A stretch of DNA of 6,515 bases, from contig CAMODY010000099.1 in NCBI GenBank assembly GCA_946611595.1, positions 1 to 6,515 on the forward strand. Direction: 5' to 3'. This document shows positions 1 to 5,213 of the stretch, piece after piece (within the stretch, counting starts at the first letter, position 1; each line of letters starts with the position of its first letter). The notes beneath the pieces are model-generated. The model did no database searches. It was given only the letters and a program-made list of their open reading frames with translations, and was not told the DNA's origin. This DNA is from an uncultured Clostridia bacterium (GTDB lineage Bacteria > Bacillota > Clostridia > Lachnospirales > Lachnospiraceae). The translations under genes were made by a program, and so were the position numbers.

Positions 1-260
1 TGGTACTTCGAAAAGATGTTCTTGAGATGAAAGACCTTACGCCGGGCATGAAGCTCAAAGGCACCGTCCGGAATGTCATCGACTTTGGAGCCTTTGTGGA
101 TATCGGCGTCCACCAGGATGGTCTTGTCCACATCTCCCAACTCGCAGACCGCTATGTCAAACATCCGTCAGAAGTCGTAACGGTCGGAGACATTGTAGAT
201 GTTACGGTATTAAGCGTGGATGTTGAAAAGAAAAAAATATCACTGACAATGAAAGGCTAG
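1..260 (+). CDS. tex: Tex-family transcription accessory protein, C-terminal end (5' partial)
   Basis: The reading frame is open from base 3 to the TAG at 258-260 and enters the window from the left, so only about the last 85 residues are present. The text LRKDVLEMKDLTPGMKL followed by GTVRNVIDFGAFVDIGVH, DGLVHISQLADRYVKHP and a KKKISLTMKG end is the characteristic C-terminal S1 RNA-binding domain of Tex (YhgF), a cytoplasmic nucleic-acid-binding protein linked to transcription. The ATG at 27 is an internal methionine: the family-typical LRKDVLEM lies upstream of it in the same frame. The protein stops directly after the S1 domain, without the longer tail of some Tex proteins. Identification by domain is strong; its specific role in this organism is not visible. 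Confidence 0.93.
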   Translation, partial: VLRKDVLEMKDLTPGMKLKGTVRNVIDFGAFVDIGVHQDGLVHISQLADRYVKHPSEVVTVGDIVDVTVLSVDVEKKKISLTMKG

Positions 261-280
261 GGCAACCCCCTGGCCTTTTT
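252..280 (+). terminator. Rho-independent terminator of tex
   Basis: An 11-bp stem pairs AAAGGCTAGGG (252-262) with CCCTGGCCTTT (268-278), with one T-G wobble. The 5-nt loop is at 263-267 and a short T run ends at 280. The left arm contains the tex stop codon, so the last codons are part of the hairpin. Confidence 0.85.
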
Positions 281-425
281 CCATATCTAAGATAGCACTG
301 GATGCAGAAATTCAAGTCTTAACGTTCAAGATGCAAATTCTGTATGTTAAGCAACATATCATCTCCCGGATGATTGATTGTACAAAAAGAAAACAAGGAA
401 TGTCCCAAATCCAAAGATTTTCCTA

Positions 426-454
426 TTGCATAATTGTTTTCAAAAATGTACAAT
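426..454 (+). promoter_or_regulatory. Candidate sigma-A promoter for the NTPase-kor operon
   Basis: TTGCAT (426-431) and TACAAT (449-454) are separated by exactly 17 nt. Transcription would start near 461, giving about 100 nt of leader before the ATG at 563. It is the best match to the consensus in the gap upstream of the operon. Confidence 0.55.
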
Positions 455-487
455 AAACGCAGATAAAGTTGTCGACAAGTTGACCAG

Positions 488-509
488 TTTAACGCTTAAA
501 AACGTTAAA
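488..509. promoter_or_regulatory. Inverted repeat, candidate operator
   Basis: TTTAACG (488-494) and CGTTAAA (503-509) form a perfect 7-bp dyad around an 8-nt spacer. It lies roughly 27-48 nt downstream of the predicted start of transcription and upstream of the NTPase ribosome binding site. That position suits a repressor roadblock or a small leader hairpin. I do not recognise the regulator. The motif has some likeness to Rex-type TTAAC/GTTAA sites, but the 8-nt spacing is not that of a standard Rex box. Confidence 0.4.
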
Positions 510-551
510 GTGTGAAAGTTGCCGACTTTTCAGACGGAAACGATAAAATGC

Positions 552-556
552 AGGAG
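552..556 (+). promoter_or_regulatory. Ribosome binding site that selects ATG 563
   Basis: AGGAG sits 6 nt before the ATG at 563. The upstream in-frame GTG (512) and ATG (548) have no Shine-Dalgarno sequence at proper spacing, so 563 is the preferred start. Confidence 0.7.
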
Positions 557-562
557 CAAAAG

Positions 563-1264
563 ATGAATTTATTTTACGAAACCGATAAAACATTTGAAGA
601 ACTGATGAAGGAAAAAAAGAACTTCGTCTTTATCGGTGAGGCCGGAAGCGGCAAGAGTGAGATCGTTTTAAATATTGCTCATAAGCTGGCAGAACAGACA
701 GGCAAGAAAGTAGAACTGTTTGACCTCGACCAGACGAAACCGCTTTATCGTTCCAGAGATATGCAGGAAGCTTTTGCAAAAGATGGTGTGACGATCCACT
801 TCCAGGAACAGTTCCAGGATGCGCCGACCGCAGTCGGCGGTGTCAGAACTTCTCTGGTTGCTGATGGATACACTCTGCTTGATATCGGCGGCGGCCATCA
901 GGCAGCGAAATTTGCAGGTAGCTACTCCGACCTTTTATCAAAAGAAGATTCTGTTCCGGTCTATATCGTAAACCCATATCGTCCGTGGACAAGAAGCTTA
1001 GAAGGCGTGGACGGAACCATGTCCCATATCTTAAATTCGATCCGTCTGGATCATATCTATATTCTTGGAAATCCGAATCTGGGAAATACAACTTCTGAAG
1101 ATGAATTCATTCAAGGCTTAGAAAAAATTGACGAATTGTTTGAGGGTCTGACTGTTGTCAACAGTGCCTGCGTCAGAAAAGAAATTTTCGATGCAGTAAA
1201 AGATAAAACAGAGAAAAACCTGATCCCAATCGAGCTTTATCTGACCTATGAATGGGTTGATTGA
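563..1264 (+). CDS. P-loop NTPase of unknown function, linked to the kor genes
   Basis: This predicted 233-aa soluble ATP/GTP-binding protein has a Walker A motif GEAGSGKS at residues 25-32 after a hydrophobic strand (FVFI). A second strand ends in ELFDLDQTKP (51-60), like the Asp-rich strand of SIMIBI/MinD-ParA-type NTPases. LLDIGGG (105-111) is a Walker B-like segment, and YIVNPYRPW and YILGNPNLG (166-174) follow as further core strands. No signal peptide or membrane segment is visible. ATG 563 is chosen for its AGGAG; the frame is open from GTG 512. The ferredoxin subunit gene begins 38 nt downstream on the same strand with no terminator between, so cotranscription with korDABC is likely. 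Because of that linkage I infer an accessory role, for instance in cofactor or Fe-S maturation or in regulation, but no residue proves it. The NTPase call is firm; the role is unknown. Confidence 0.8.
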   Translation: MNLFYETDKTFEELMKEKKNFVFIGEAGSGKSEIVLNIAHKLAEQTGKKVELFDLDQTKPLYRSRDMQEAFAKDGVTIHFQEQFQDAPTAVGGVRTSLVADGYTLLDIGGGHQAAKFAGSYSDLLSKEDSVPVYIVNPYRPWTRSLEGVDGTMSHILNSIRLDHIYILGNPNLGNTTSEDEFIQGLEKIDELFEGLTVVNSACVRKEIFDAVKDKTEKNLIPIELYLTYEWVD

Positions 1265-1302
1265 TAAACACAATATTTAAAGAACCTTAAGGAGGAAAAA
1301 AG

Positions 1303-1515
1303 ATGGCGAAAGGAAGAGTAGAAATTGCAACAGAATTCTGCAAGTCCTGTGAATACTGTGTAATTTCATGTCCGAAAAATTGTCTCGCTGTCGGCGAGAA
1401 GGTTAACTCAAAAGGTTATCCTTATGTAGTTTCTGCAAATCCGGATGACTGCATCGGATGCGCTATGTGTGCTCAGATGTGTCCGGAATCTGCAATTGAG
1501 GTATGGAGAGGATAA
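1303..1515 (+). CDS. korD: 2-oxoacid:ferredoxin oxidoreductase delta subunit, 2x[4Fe-4S] ferredoxin
   Basis: This 70-aa ferredoxin-like subunit passes electrons from the catalytic subunits to external ferredoxin. Two complete cluster motifs are visible: C13-x2-C16-x2-C19-x3-C23-P and C50-x2-C53-x2-C56-x3-C60-P, as in bacterial dicluster ferredoxins; an extra Cys is at 27. The start is fixed by AAGGAGG at 1289-1295, 7 nt before the ATG. An 8-bp palindrome CCTTAAGG (1285-1292) overlaps that site but has no loop, so it is probably incidental. The alpha-subunit gene starts 14 nt after the stop, and the order delta-alpha-beta-gamma is typical of four-subunit KOR/VOR enzymes. As a lone gene it could be any small ferredoxin; the neighbours decide the call. 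Confidence 0.9.
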   Translation: MAKGRVEIATEFCKSCEYCVISCPKNCLAVGEKVNSKGYPYVVSANPDDCIGCAMCAQMCPESAIEVWRG

Positions 1516-1529
1516 GAAGGAGGAAAAAT

Positions 1530-2615
1530 ATGGCAGAACGTGTATTTATGAAAGGCTGCGAAGCTATTGCTGAAGCAGGTGTCAGAGCAGGATGTCGTTT
1601 CTTCGCGGGTTATCCGATCACTCCACAGAACGAAATTCCTGAGTATTTTGCAAGAAGAATGCCGGAAGTTAACGGCATATTTGTACAGGGCGAGAGCGAG
1701 GTTGCTTCCGTAAACATGCTTTATGGTGCTGCTGCAGCTGGTACCAGAGCAATGAGCTCCTCTTCTTCCTGTGGTATTTCTCTTTATAGCGAAGGTATTT
1801 CCTACCTCGCATCCGCAAGACTGCCGGCAGTTATTGTTAACGTACAGCGTGGTGGCCCGGGAATCGGTGCTATCCAGCCGGCTCAGCAGGACTACCTGCA
1901 GGCTACAAAGGCTTCCGGAAACGGCGGATTCAAGATGATCGTTCTTGCTCCGTCCACAGTTCAGGAGTGCGTTGACCTGGTTTATGAATCATTCGAACTT
2001 GCAGCAAGAGACAACAATCCGGTATTAGTTCTTACCGACGGTGTTATCGGAACAATGATGGAGCCGGTAGTGCTTCCTCCGATGAAGACTGACGAAGAGC
2101 TTGCAGCAATCAAAGCACATTGGGACGTTAACAAACGTGCCTGCATCGGACATCCTCTTGGACAGAGAGCAACCTGCTTCCCTGGATCAGTAGGAACCGG
2201 TCAGGAAATCGCAAACAAAGAAGCTGAAGCTATGTATAAGACATGGGACAAAGATGTTCGTGTTGAGAAATTCATGGTTGACGATGCAGAGATCATCTTT
2301 GCAGCATACGGAATTTCCGCTCGTATCTCCAAAGCAATCGTAAGACAGCTTCGCGCTGAGGGAATCAAAGCAGGTCTGATCCGTCCGATCACTGTTTCTC
2401 CGTTCCCATATGATGCTTTCAGAGACCTTGACTTCAATCAGGTTAAAGGTATCTTAGACGTTGAAATGTCCATCCCGGCTCAGATGAGATGGGATATCGA
2501 CTTTGCTGTTCAGGGAAGATGCCCGATCAGAGAGTGCAGAAGATCCGGTGGTCAGCTGCTTACAAATGATCAGGTACTTGCCGGAGCTCGCGAGCTTATC
2601 AAGGAGGTGCTGTAA
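1530..2615 (+). CDS. korA: 2-oxoacid:ferredoxin oxidoreductase alpha subunit (KorA/VorB type)
   Basis: This is a 361-aa alpha subunit of a 2-oxoacid:ferredoxin oxidoreductase. Family marks in order are GYPITPQNEI (27-36), the QGESE segment with its conserved Glu (53-57), SSSSSCGISL (76-85), NVQRGGPG (104-111) followed by the IQPAQQDYLQA stretch, and LTDGVIG (168-174). The C-terminal domain has IRPITVSPFP (284-293), VEMS (311-314) and a CPIRECRRSGG end region. The length matches separate alpha subunits (about 350-380 aa) and there is no fused gamma domain. ATG 1530 is chosen because AAGGAGG (1517-1523) lies 6 nt before it; the in-frame ATG at 1503 lies inside korD and would add nine residues. 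Homologues are variously named KorA (2-oxoglutarate) or VorB (3-methyl-2-oxobutanoate). The substrate cannot be settled from sequence alone. Confidence 0.93.
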   Translation: MAERVFMKGCEAIAEAGVRAGCRFFAGYPITPQNEIPEYFARRMPEVNGIFVQGESEVASVNMLYGAAAAGTRAMSSSSSCGISLYSEGISYLASARLPAVIVNVQRGGPGIGAIQPAQQDYLQATKASGNGGFKMIVLAPSTVQECVDLVYESFELAARDNNPVLVLTDGVIGTMMEPVVLPPMKTDEELAAIKAHWDVNKRACIGHPLGQRATCFPGSVGTGQEIANKEAEAMYKTWDKDVRVEKFMVDDAEIIFAAYGISARISKAIVRQLRAEGIKAGLIRPITVSPFPYDAFRDLDFNQVKGILDVEMSIPAQMRWDIDFAVQGRCPIRECRRSGGQLLTNDQVLAGARELIKEVL

Positions 2616-3367
2616 TGGAAAAAGTTTATACAAAGACACAGGGAATTTTTCAGGATGTCGTTTCCGGATTCTGCCCGGGATGTATGCACGGCACAGCTCA
2701 TAAGCTGGTTGGCGAAGTAGTTGAAGAACTCGGCATGCTGGACAAACTCGTAAGAGTTGAAGGTGTTGGATGCTGCGGTCTTGGACAGAGCTATGTATCC
2801 CACGACGTAATCATCGCTGCACACGGACGTGCATGCGCAGTTGCAACAGGTGTTAAGAGATGCTCTCCGGACTCTCTTGTTTACACATATCAGGGTGATG
2901 GTGACCTTGCTTCTATCGGTCTTGATGAGACTGTATCTGCAGCAAACAGAGGCGAGAACTTCACTGTTATCTTCATCAACAACGGTATCTACGGTATGAC
3001 AGGTGGACAGATGGCTCCTACCACACTGGTTGGTATGAAAGCTACGACTGCTCCGTTCGGAAGAAATCCGAAAGAGCACGGATATCCGATGCATGTTTGC
3101 GAGCTGCTTTCTCAGCTTACAGCTCCGCAGTTCATCGTAAGAACAGCTGTTGATACACCGCAGAACGTTATCAAAACTCGTAAATATATCAAACAGGCAT
3201 TCCAGAACCAGATCGACGGCAAAGGATTCTCCCTCGTTGAGATCGTTACAACTTGCCCGACAAACTGGGGCTACTCTGCAAAAGATTCTCTTACATTCTT
3301 AAGAGAGAAAATGTTCGCAGAATTCCCGCTGGGTGTTTACAGAGACAAGGATAAAGAGGAGGCTTAA
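2615..3367 (+). CDS. korB: 2-oxoacid:ferredoxin oxidoreductase beta subunit, thiamine pyrophosphate binding
   Basis: This 250-aa catalytic beta subunit binds TPP and one [4Fe-4S] cluster. The TPP-Mg signature is GDGDLASIGLDE (94-105) through IFINNGIYGMTGGQ (119-132), including the paired Asn 122-123. Cluster ligands expected for the family are C20 and C23 (FCPGC), one of the C53/C54 pair (C54 fits the usual spacing), and C214 (TTCPTNWGY). The start ATG at 2615 overlaps the korA stop by one base (TAATG), with AAGGAGG at 2601-2607 inside the end of korA, so translation is probably coupled. Length is normal and nothing is missing. With KorA it forms the active site that decarboxylates a 2-oxoacid and transfers the acyl group to CoA. 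Confidence 0.94.
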   Translation: MEKVYTKTQGIFQDVVSGFCPGCMHGTAHKLVGEVVEELGMLDKLVRVEGVGCCGLGQSYVSHDVIIAAHGRACAVATGVKRCSPDSLVYTYQGDGDLASIGLDETVSAANRGENFTVIFINNGIYGMTGGQMAPTTLVGMKATTAPFGRNPKEHGYPMHVCELLSQLTAPQFIVRTAVDTPQNVIKTRKYIKQAFQNQIDGKGFSLVEIVTTCPTNWGYSAKDSLTFLREKMFAEFPLGVYRDKDKEEA

Positions 3368-3370
3368 TCT

Positions 3371-3919
3371 ATGGAAAGAAATATTATGATGGCCGGATTT
3401 GGCGGTCAGGGTGTTATGACTATGGGCAAGCTTCTTGCTGAAGCAACCTGTGATGCTACAGATCTTCAGGTATCCTTCTTCCCGTCCTACGGCGCTGCAC
3501 AGCGTGGTGGTACAGCAAACTGCTTCGTCGTTATCTCTGATGAAGAGATCGGCGCTCCGGTATGCTACAACCTGGAAGACCTGATCGTTATGAACGGACC
3601 TTCCCTTCATGCTTTCATCAACAATGTAAAGCCGGGCGGAAACCTGTTCATCAACTCCACGATCGTTACCGATCCGATTGAAAGAGACGACATCAATGTT
3701 ATCTCTGCACCGGTAACTCAGATGGCTCTTGATATGGGCAACGACAGAGCACTCAACATCATCATGCTTGGTGTTTATGTTGGCTATACAGACGCTGTTC
3801 CGGAAGATGTTATCATCAAAGGAATCGAGCACAAATTCGCTAACAAAGAAAAACTCATCGCTCCGAACGTTGACGCTTTCAAGAAAGGTCTCGAGATCGG
3901 AAAAGCTCAGAAGAAATAA
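3371..3919 (+). CDS. korC: 2-oxoacid:ferredoxin oxidoreductase gamma subunit
   Basis: This 182-aa gamma subunit belongs to the pyruvate/ketoisovalerate oxidoreductase catalytic domain family. The N-terminal glycine-rich GFGGQGVMTMGKLLAEA (9-25) and the PSYGAAQRGGTANCFVVIS segment (38-56) are its hallmarks, and it belongs to the CoA-interacting part of the complex. The start is supported by GAGGAGG at 3356-3362, 8 nt upstream, inside the end of korB; the gap to korB is only 3 nt. It is the last gene of the operon: a strong terminator begins about 20 nt after its stop. Length and motifs are those of a complete, functional subunit. Confidence 0.93.
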   Translation: MERNIMMAGFGGQGVMTMGKLLAEATCDATDLQVSFFPSYGAAQRGGTANCFVVISDEEIGAPVCYNLEDLIVMNGPSLHAFINNVKPGGNLFINSTIVTDPIERDDINVISAPVTQMALDMGNDRALNIIMLGVYVGYTDAVPEDVIIKGIEHKFANKEKLIAPNVDAFKKGLEIGKAQKK

Positions 3920-3940
3920 TTGCTGAAAAAGCGATAAATA

Positions 3941-3974
3941 AAAATGAAGAGGCTTATGGCCTCTTCATTTTTTT
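3941..3974 (+). terminator. Strong terminator after korC, probably bidirectional
   Basis: A perfect 13-bp stem pairs 3941-3953 (AAAATGAAGAGGC) with 3959-3971. The loop is TTATG (3954-3958), and the T run reaches 3974. The A-rich left flank gives a T-rich tail on the other strand, so it can also stop transcripts arriving from the convergent reductase gene. Confidence 0.93.
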
Positions 3975-4032
3975 ATTTAAAGTACAAGCTCTCGCAAATG
4001 ATTTATGATTAACCCCTGCGTCAGTGGCCTTT

Positions 4033-4052
4033 AAAAAAGTACCCGCAAGGGT
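4033..4052 (-). terminator. Weak candidate terminator just after the reductase gene
   Basis: Read on the minus strand, ACCC and GGGT (4041-4052) form a 4-bp stem with a TTGC loop, followed by AC and six T (4033-4038). It lies directly after the stop codon. The stem is short, so the hairpin at 3941-3974 may be the real terminator. Confidence 0.3.
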
Positions 4053-4053
4053 T

Positions 4054-4653
4054 TTAAAAGCAAGTTTTCTCCAGCACTGTGACAAGCGCTTCGAGACCAG
4101 CCTTGTCTTCTTCGGTGAAACGGGAAAGAGAAGGGCTGTCGATATCCAGGACGCCGACGACTCTCCCTGCTGATCGCGGATTGTTTTCTTTTGGTCCGTC
4201 GTCAAAAGAATTTGAGATAGCAGTACTGGCGTCGAAACTTTTTTTATGAATCGGGATAACAAGTTCTGATCGGGAGGCCGAGTCGCAAGCGATGTGGCCC
4301 GGGAACTGATGAACATCCGGCACAAGCTGGGTTTTATTTTCTTTTGCAGCCGTTCCGCAAACACCTTTTCCCAGAGGGATCTCGATGCAAGCCGGATTTC
4401 CCTGGAAAGGACCAAGGATCAGTTTGGCAGTTGTGCCATCTGTTGTCTCGCCTTTTGGGGAACTCGTTTCAACTGGGGAAACCAATTCAGAGACATCTGC
4501 AAAACTTTCCATCAGATAGAAGCCGGCCCAGTTGATATCCTCCAGCGTGTTATAAAGCAGTGCGGAAATATTCGCAAGATTCGCAATCAAATGCGGGCAG
4601 TCTTTTGTGAGCGCCTCCGCCTGCTGTATTAGTAAATCATAATCCGTATTCAT
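4054..4653 (-). CDS. msrC: Free methionine-(R)-sulfoxide reductase, GAF domain, with two insertions
   Basis: This 199-aa GAF-fold enzyme is predicted to reduce free L-methionine-(R)-sulfoxide to methionine with thiol recycling by thioredoxin, in the cytoplasm. Diagnostic motifs are NWAGFYL (41-47), LGPFQGNPAC (80-89), GKGVCG (95-100), VPDVHQFPGHIACD (111-124), SRSELVIPI (127-135) and GVLDIDSP (167-174). Catalytic/resolving cysteines are C89, C99 and C123; their spacing of 10 and 24 equals that of C84, C94 and C118 in E. coli MsrC (YebR). It is longer than usual family members (about 150-165 aa) because of polar stretches near residues 50-77 and 137-163. Both lie between core strands and leave all motifs intact. 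The ribosome site is a modest AAAAGGGA about 8 nt before the ATG. The gene is convergent with korC, and a dyad lies 22 nt upstream of its start. Confidence 0.9.
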   Translation of the reverse strand: MNTDYDLLIQQAEALTKDCPHLIANLANISALLYNTLEDINWAGFYLMESFADVSELVSPVETSSPKGETTDGTTAKLILGPFQGNPACIEIPLGKGVCGTAAKENKTQLVPDVHQFPGHIACDSASRSELVIPIHKKSFDASTAISNSFDDGPKENNPRSAGRVVGVLDIDSPSLSRFTEEDKAGLEALVTVLEKTCF

Positions 4654-4674
4654 TATCTTTATCCCTTTTCCGAT

Positions 4675-4706
4675 TTCCTTTGAATGAAATTCTTACTTCA
4701 AAGGAA
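4675..4706. promoter_or_regulatory. 10-bp dyad upstream of msrC, candidate operator or leader hairpin
   Basis: TTCCTTTGAA (4675-4684) and TTCAAAGGAA (4697-4706) are perfect inverted repeats around a 12-nt spacer. The element lies 22 nt upstream of the msrC start codon, so it is either an operator or a hairpin in the 5' leader of that mRNA. I see no clear match to a named regulator box. Confidence 0.5.
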
Positions 4707-4778
4707 TCTATTCTTTTGTCGAATCCCCAATCCGGTTCTTTTTTAGATTCGTTCGTCCTGCTTAAAACAAAGTAAAAC

Positions 4779-4820
4779 AGAACCCTTATCACGTCAAGCA
4801 TTTTGACGGGTTCTTTTTTT
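4779..4820 (+). terminator. Orphan rho-independent terminator-like hairpin
   Basis: AGAACCC (4779-4785) pairs with GGGTTCT (4808-4814). Inside it GTCAA (4793-4797) pairs with TTGAC (4803-4807) around a 5-nt loop, leaving a 7-nt bulge on the 5' side. Seven T follow (4814-4820). No + strand gene lies between the kor terminator and this point. The minus strand also ends in a T-rich run, so it may act in either direction. Confidence 0.7.
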
Positions 4821-4869
4821 GTCAGGCCCTATATATGGCTTGCTTCTTATTGCCCGCATGGTACAAAAA

Positions 4870-4898
4870 TTGACGCAAAATGTAGACAATGCTAAAAT
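4870..4898 (+). promoter_or_regulatory. Strong sigma-A promoter with extended -10, upstream of the nuclease-like gene
   Basis: TTGACG (4870-4875) and TAAAAT (4893-4898) are separated by 17 nt, with TG plus one base (4890-4892) directly before the -10. Each hexamer differs from consensus at one position. Transcription would begin near 4905, giving a leader of about 300 nt before the TTG start at 5211. Confidence 0.75.
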
Positions 4899-4930
4899 GC
4901 ATCAACCTAATCTGAATAAAGTTTAAAAAT

Positions 4931-4953
4931 GTACAAAAAAGAGAGTTTGGTAC
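4931..4953 (-). repeat. 23-nt repeat, copy 1 (inverted)
   Basis: Read on the minus strand it is GTACCAAACTC, then a variable core, then TTTGTAC, the same as copies 2 and 3. It matches copy 3 at 21 of 23 positions and copy 2 at 20 of 23. It lies about 26-48 nt downstream of the predicted transcription start. Each copy is itself an imperfect dyad (GTACCAA against TTTGTAC, 6 of 7). Confidence 0.85.
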
Positions 4954-5024
4954 GTTTTTCTAAAATCAAAAAACTTAAATCTGACGAATCAAAAAGAAGA
5001 ACGATAAATGTGCGTCGAAATACT

Positions 5025-5043
5025 TGTTTACAGTGTGTATACA
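5025..5043. promoter_or_regulatory. Near-palindrome in the leader, candidate operator
   Basis: TGTTTAC (5025-5031) and GTATACA (5037-5043) are inverted at 6 of 7 positions around a 5-nt centre. It lies in the loop region between repeat copies 1 and 2. No regulator is recognised. Confidence 0.3.
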
Positions 5044-5119
5044 GGCTTTCTTTTCTATACTCTGAATAGAGAAAACTGAACAATGGCGGATTTTCCACAG
5101 TTGAGTCTGTATGAGCAGA

Positions 5120-5142
5120 GTACCAAACTCCCATATTTGTAC
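5120..5142 (+). repeat. 23-nt repeat, copy 2
   Basis: GTACCAAACTC (5120-5130), five core bases, then TTTGTAC (5136-5142). It begins 49 nt before copy 3 and points the same way. Confidence 0.85.
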
Positions 5143-5168
5143 ATTTTATTTGAAAAAAAATCAGAAAA

Positions 5169-5191
5169 GTACCAAACTCAATTTTTTGTAC
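5169..5191 (+). repeat. 23-nt repeat, copy 3, next to the ribosome binding site
   Basis: GTACCAAACTC (5169-5179), five core bases, then TTTGTAC (5185-5191). It ends 7 nt before the AAGGAGG of the nuclease-like gene. A protein bound here, or RNA pairing with copy 1, could therefore affect translation start. Confidence 0.85.
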
Positions 5192-5198
5192 AACATAA

Positions 5199-5213
5199 AA
5201 GGAGGGGAATTTG
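5199..5213 (+). promoter_or_regulatory. Ribosome binding site deciding a TTG start
   Basis: AAGGAGG (5199-5205) lies 5 nt before TTG at 5211. An in-frame TAA at 5196-5198 blocks any earlier start, and the first in-frame ATG is 28 codons later, so TTG is the supported initiation codon. Confidence 0.85.

Larger units (their letters stand above)
281..511. other. Intergenic region between tex and the NTPase gene
   Basis: No gene is supported in this AT-rich gap. It holds a candidate promoter (426-454), a 10-bp palindrome TTGTCGACAA at 469-478, and an inverted repeat at 488-509. Smaller motifs include TTCAAG twice (311-316, 325-330), GATGCA twice (301-306, 330-335), and CTTAAC/GTTAAG as a 6-bp dyad (318-323, 346-351). 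The string TTAACG recurs at 319-324 and 489-494, and inverted at 503-508. A second possible -35 (TTGACC, 480-485) has no convincing -10. Confidence 0.5.
4654..5210. other. Long intergenic region rich in regulatory signals, no convincing gene
   Basis: This 557-base AT-rich gap separates the divergent reductase and nuclease-like genes. It contains, left to right, a 10-bp dyad (4675-4706), a 6-bp dyad CGAATC/GATTCG (4720-4725, 4746-4751), and an orphan hairpin terminator (4779-4820). A strong promoter follows (4870-4898), then three 23-nt repeats (4931, 5120, 5169), a near-palindrome (5025-5043) and a small hairpin TTTTCTAT/ATA-GAAAA (5051-5075, 2-nt bulge). Open frames here are short and lack ribosome binding sites. 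Confidence 0.6.

Noticed and set aside
1285..1292. CCTTAAGG palindrome at the korD ribosome site as a regulatory hairpin
   Set aside because: It has no loop, so it cannot fold on itself as RNA; probably incidental to the AAGGAGG.
1503..1529. Upstream ATG 1503 as the korA start
   Set aside because: It lies inside the end of korD without a ribosome site, whereas ATG 1530 has AAGGAGG at 6 nt and begins at the family-typical N-terminus.
2570..3094. 174-codon open frame on the minus strand
   Set aside because: It lies antisense to korA and korB, which have complete family motifs. It has no ribosome site and its composition is a shadow of their codon bias.
3299..3832. 177-codon open frame on the minus strand
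   Set aside because: It is antisense to korB and korC; no recognisable motif and no start signal.
3954..4415. 153-codon minus-strand frame overlapping msrC
   Set aside because: It is in another frame of msrC and runs into the terminator; msrC has all its family motifs in its own frame.
4294..4632. 112-codon + strand frame opposite msrC
   Set aside because: Antisense shadow of a well-supported gene, without an upstream ribosome site.
4907..5134. 75-codon minus-strand frame in the large intergenic region
   Set aside because: It spans repeat copies 1 and 2, has no ribosome site, a low-complexity composition and no recognisable domain.
4931..5191. CRISPR array from the repeated 23-nt units
   Set aside because: Only three copies, one inverted, with unequal spacings (189 and 49 nt start to start) and no cas genes in the window.
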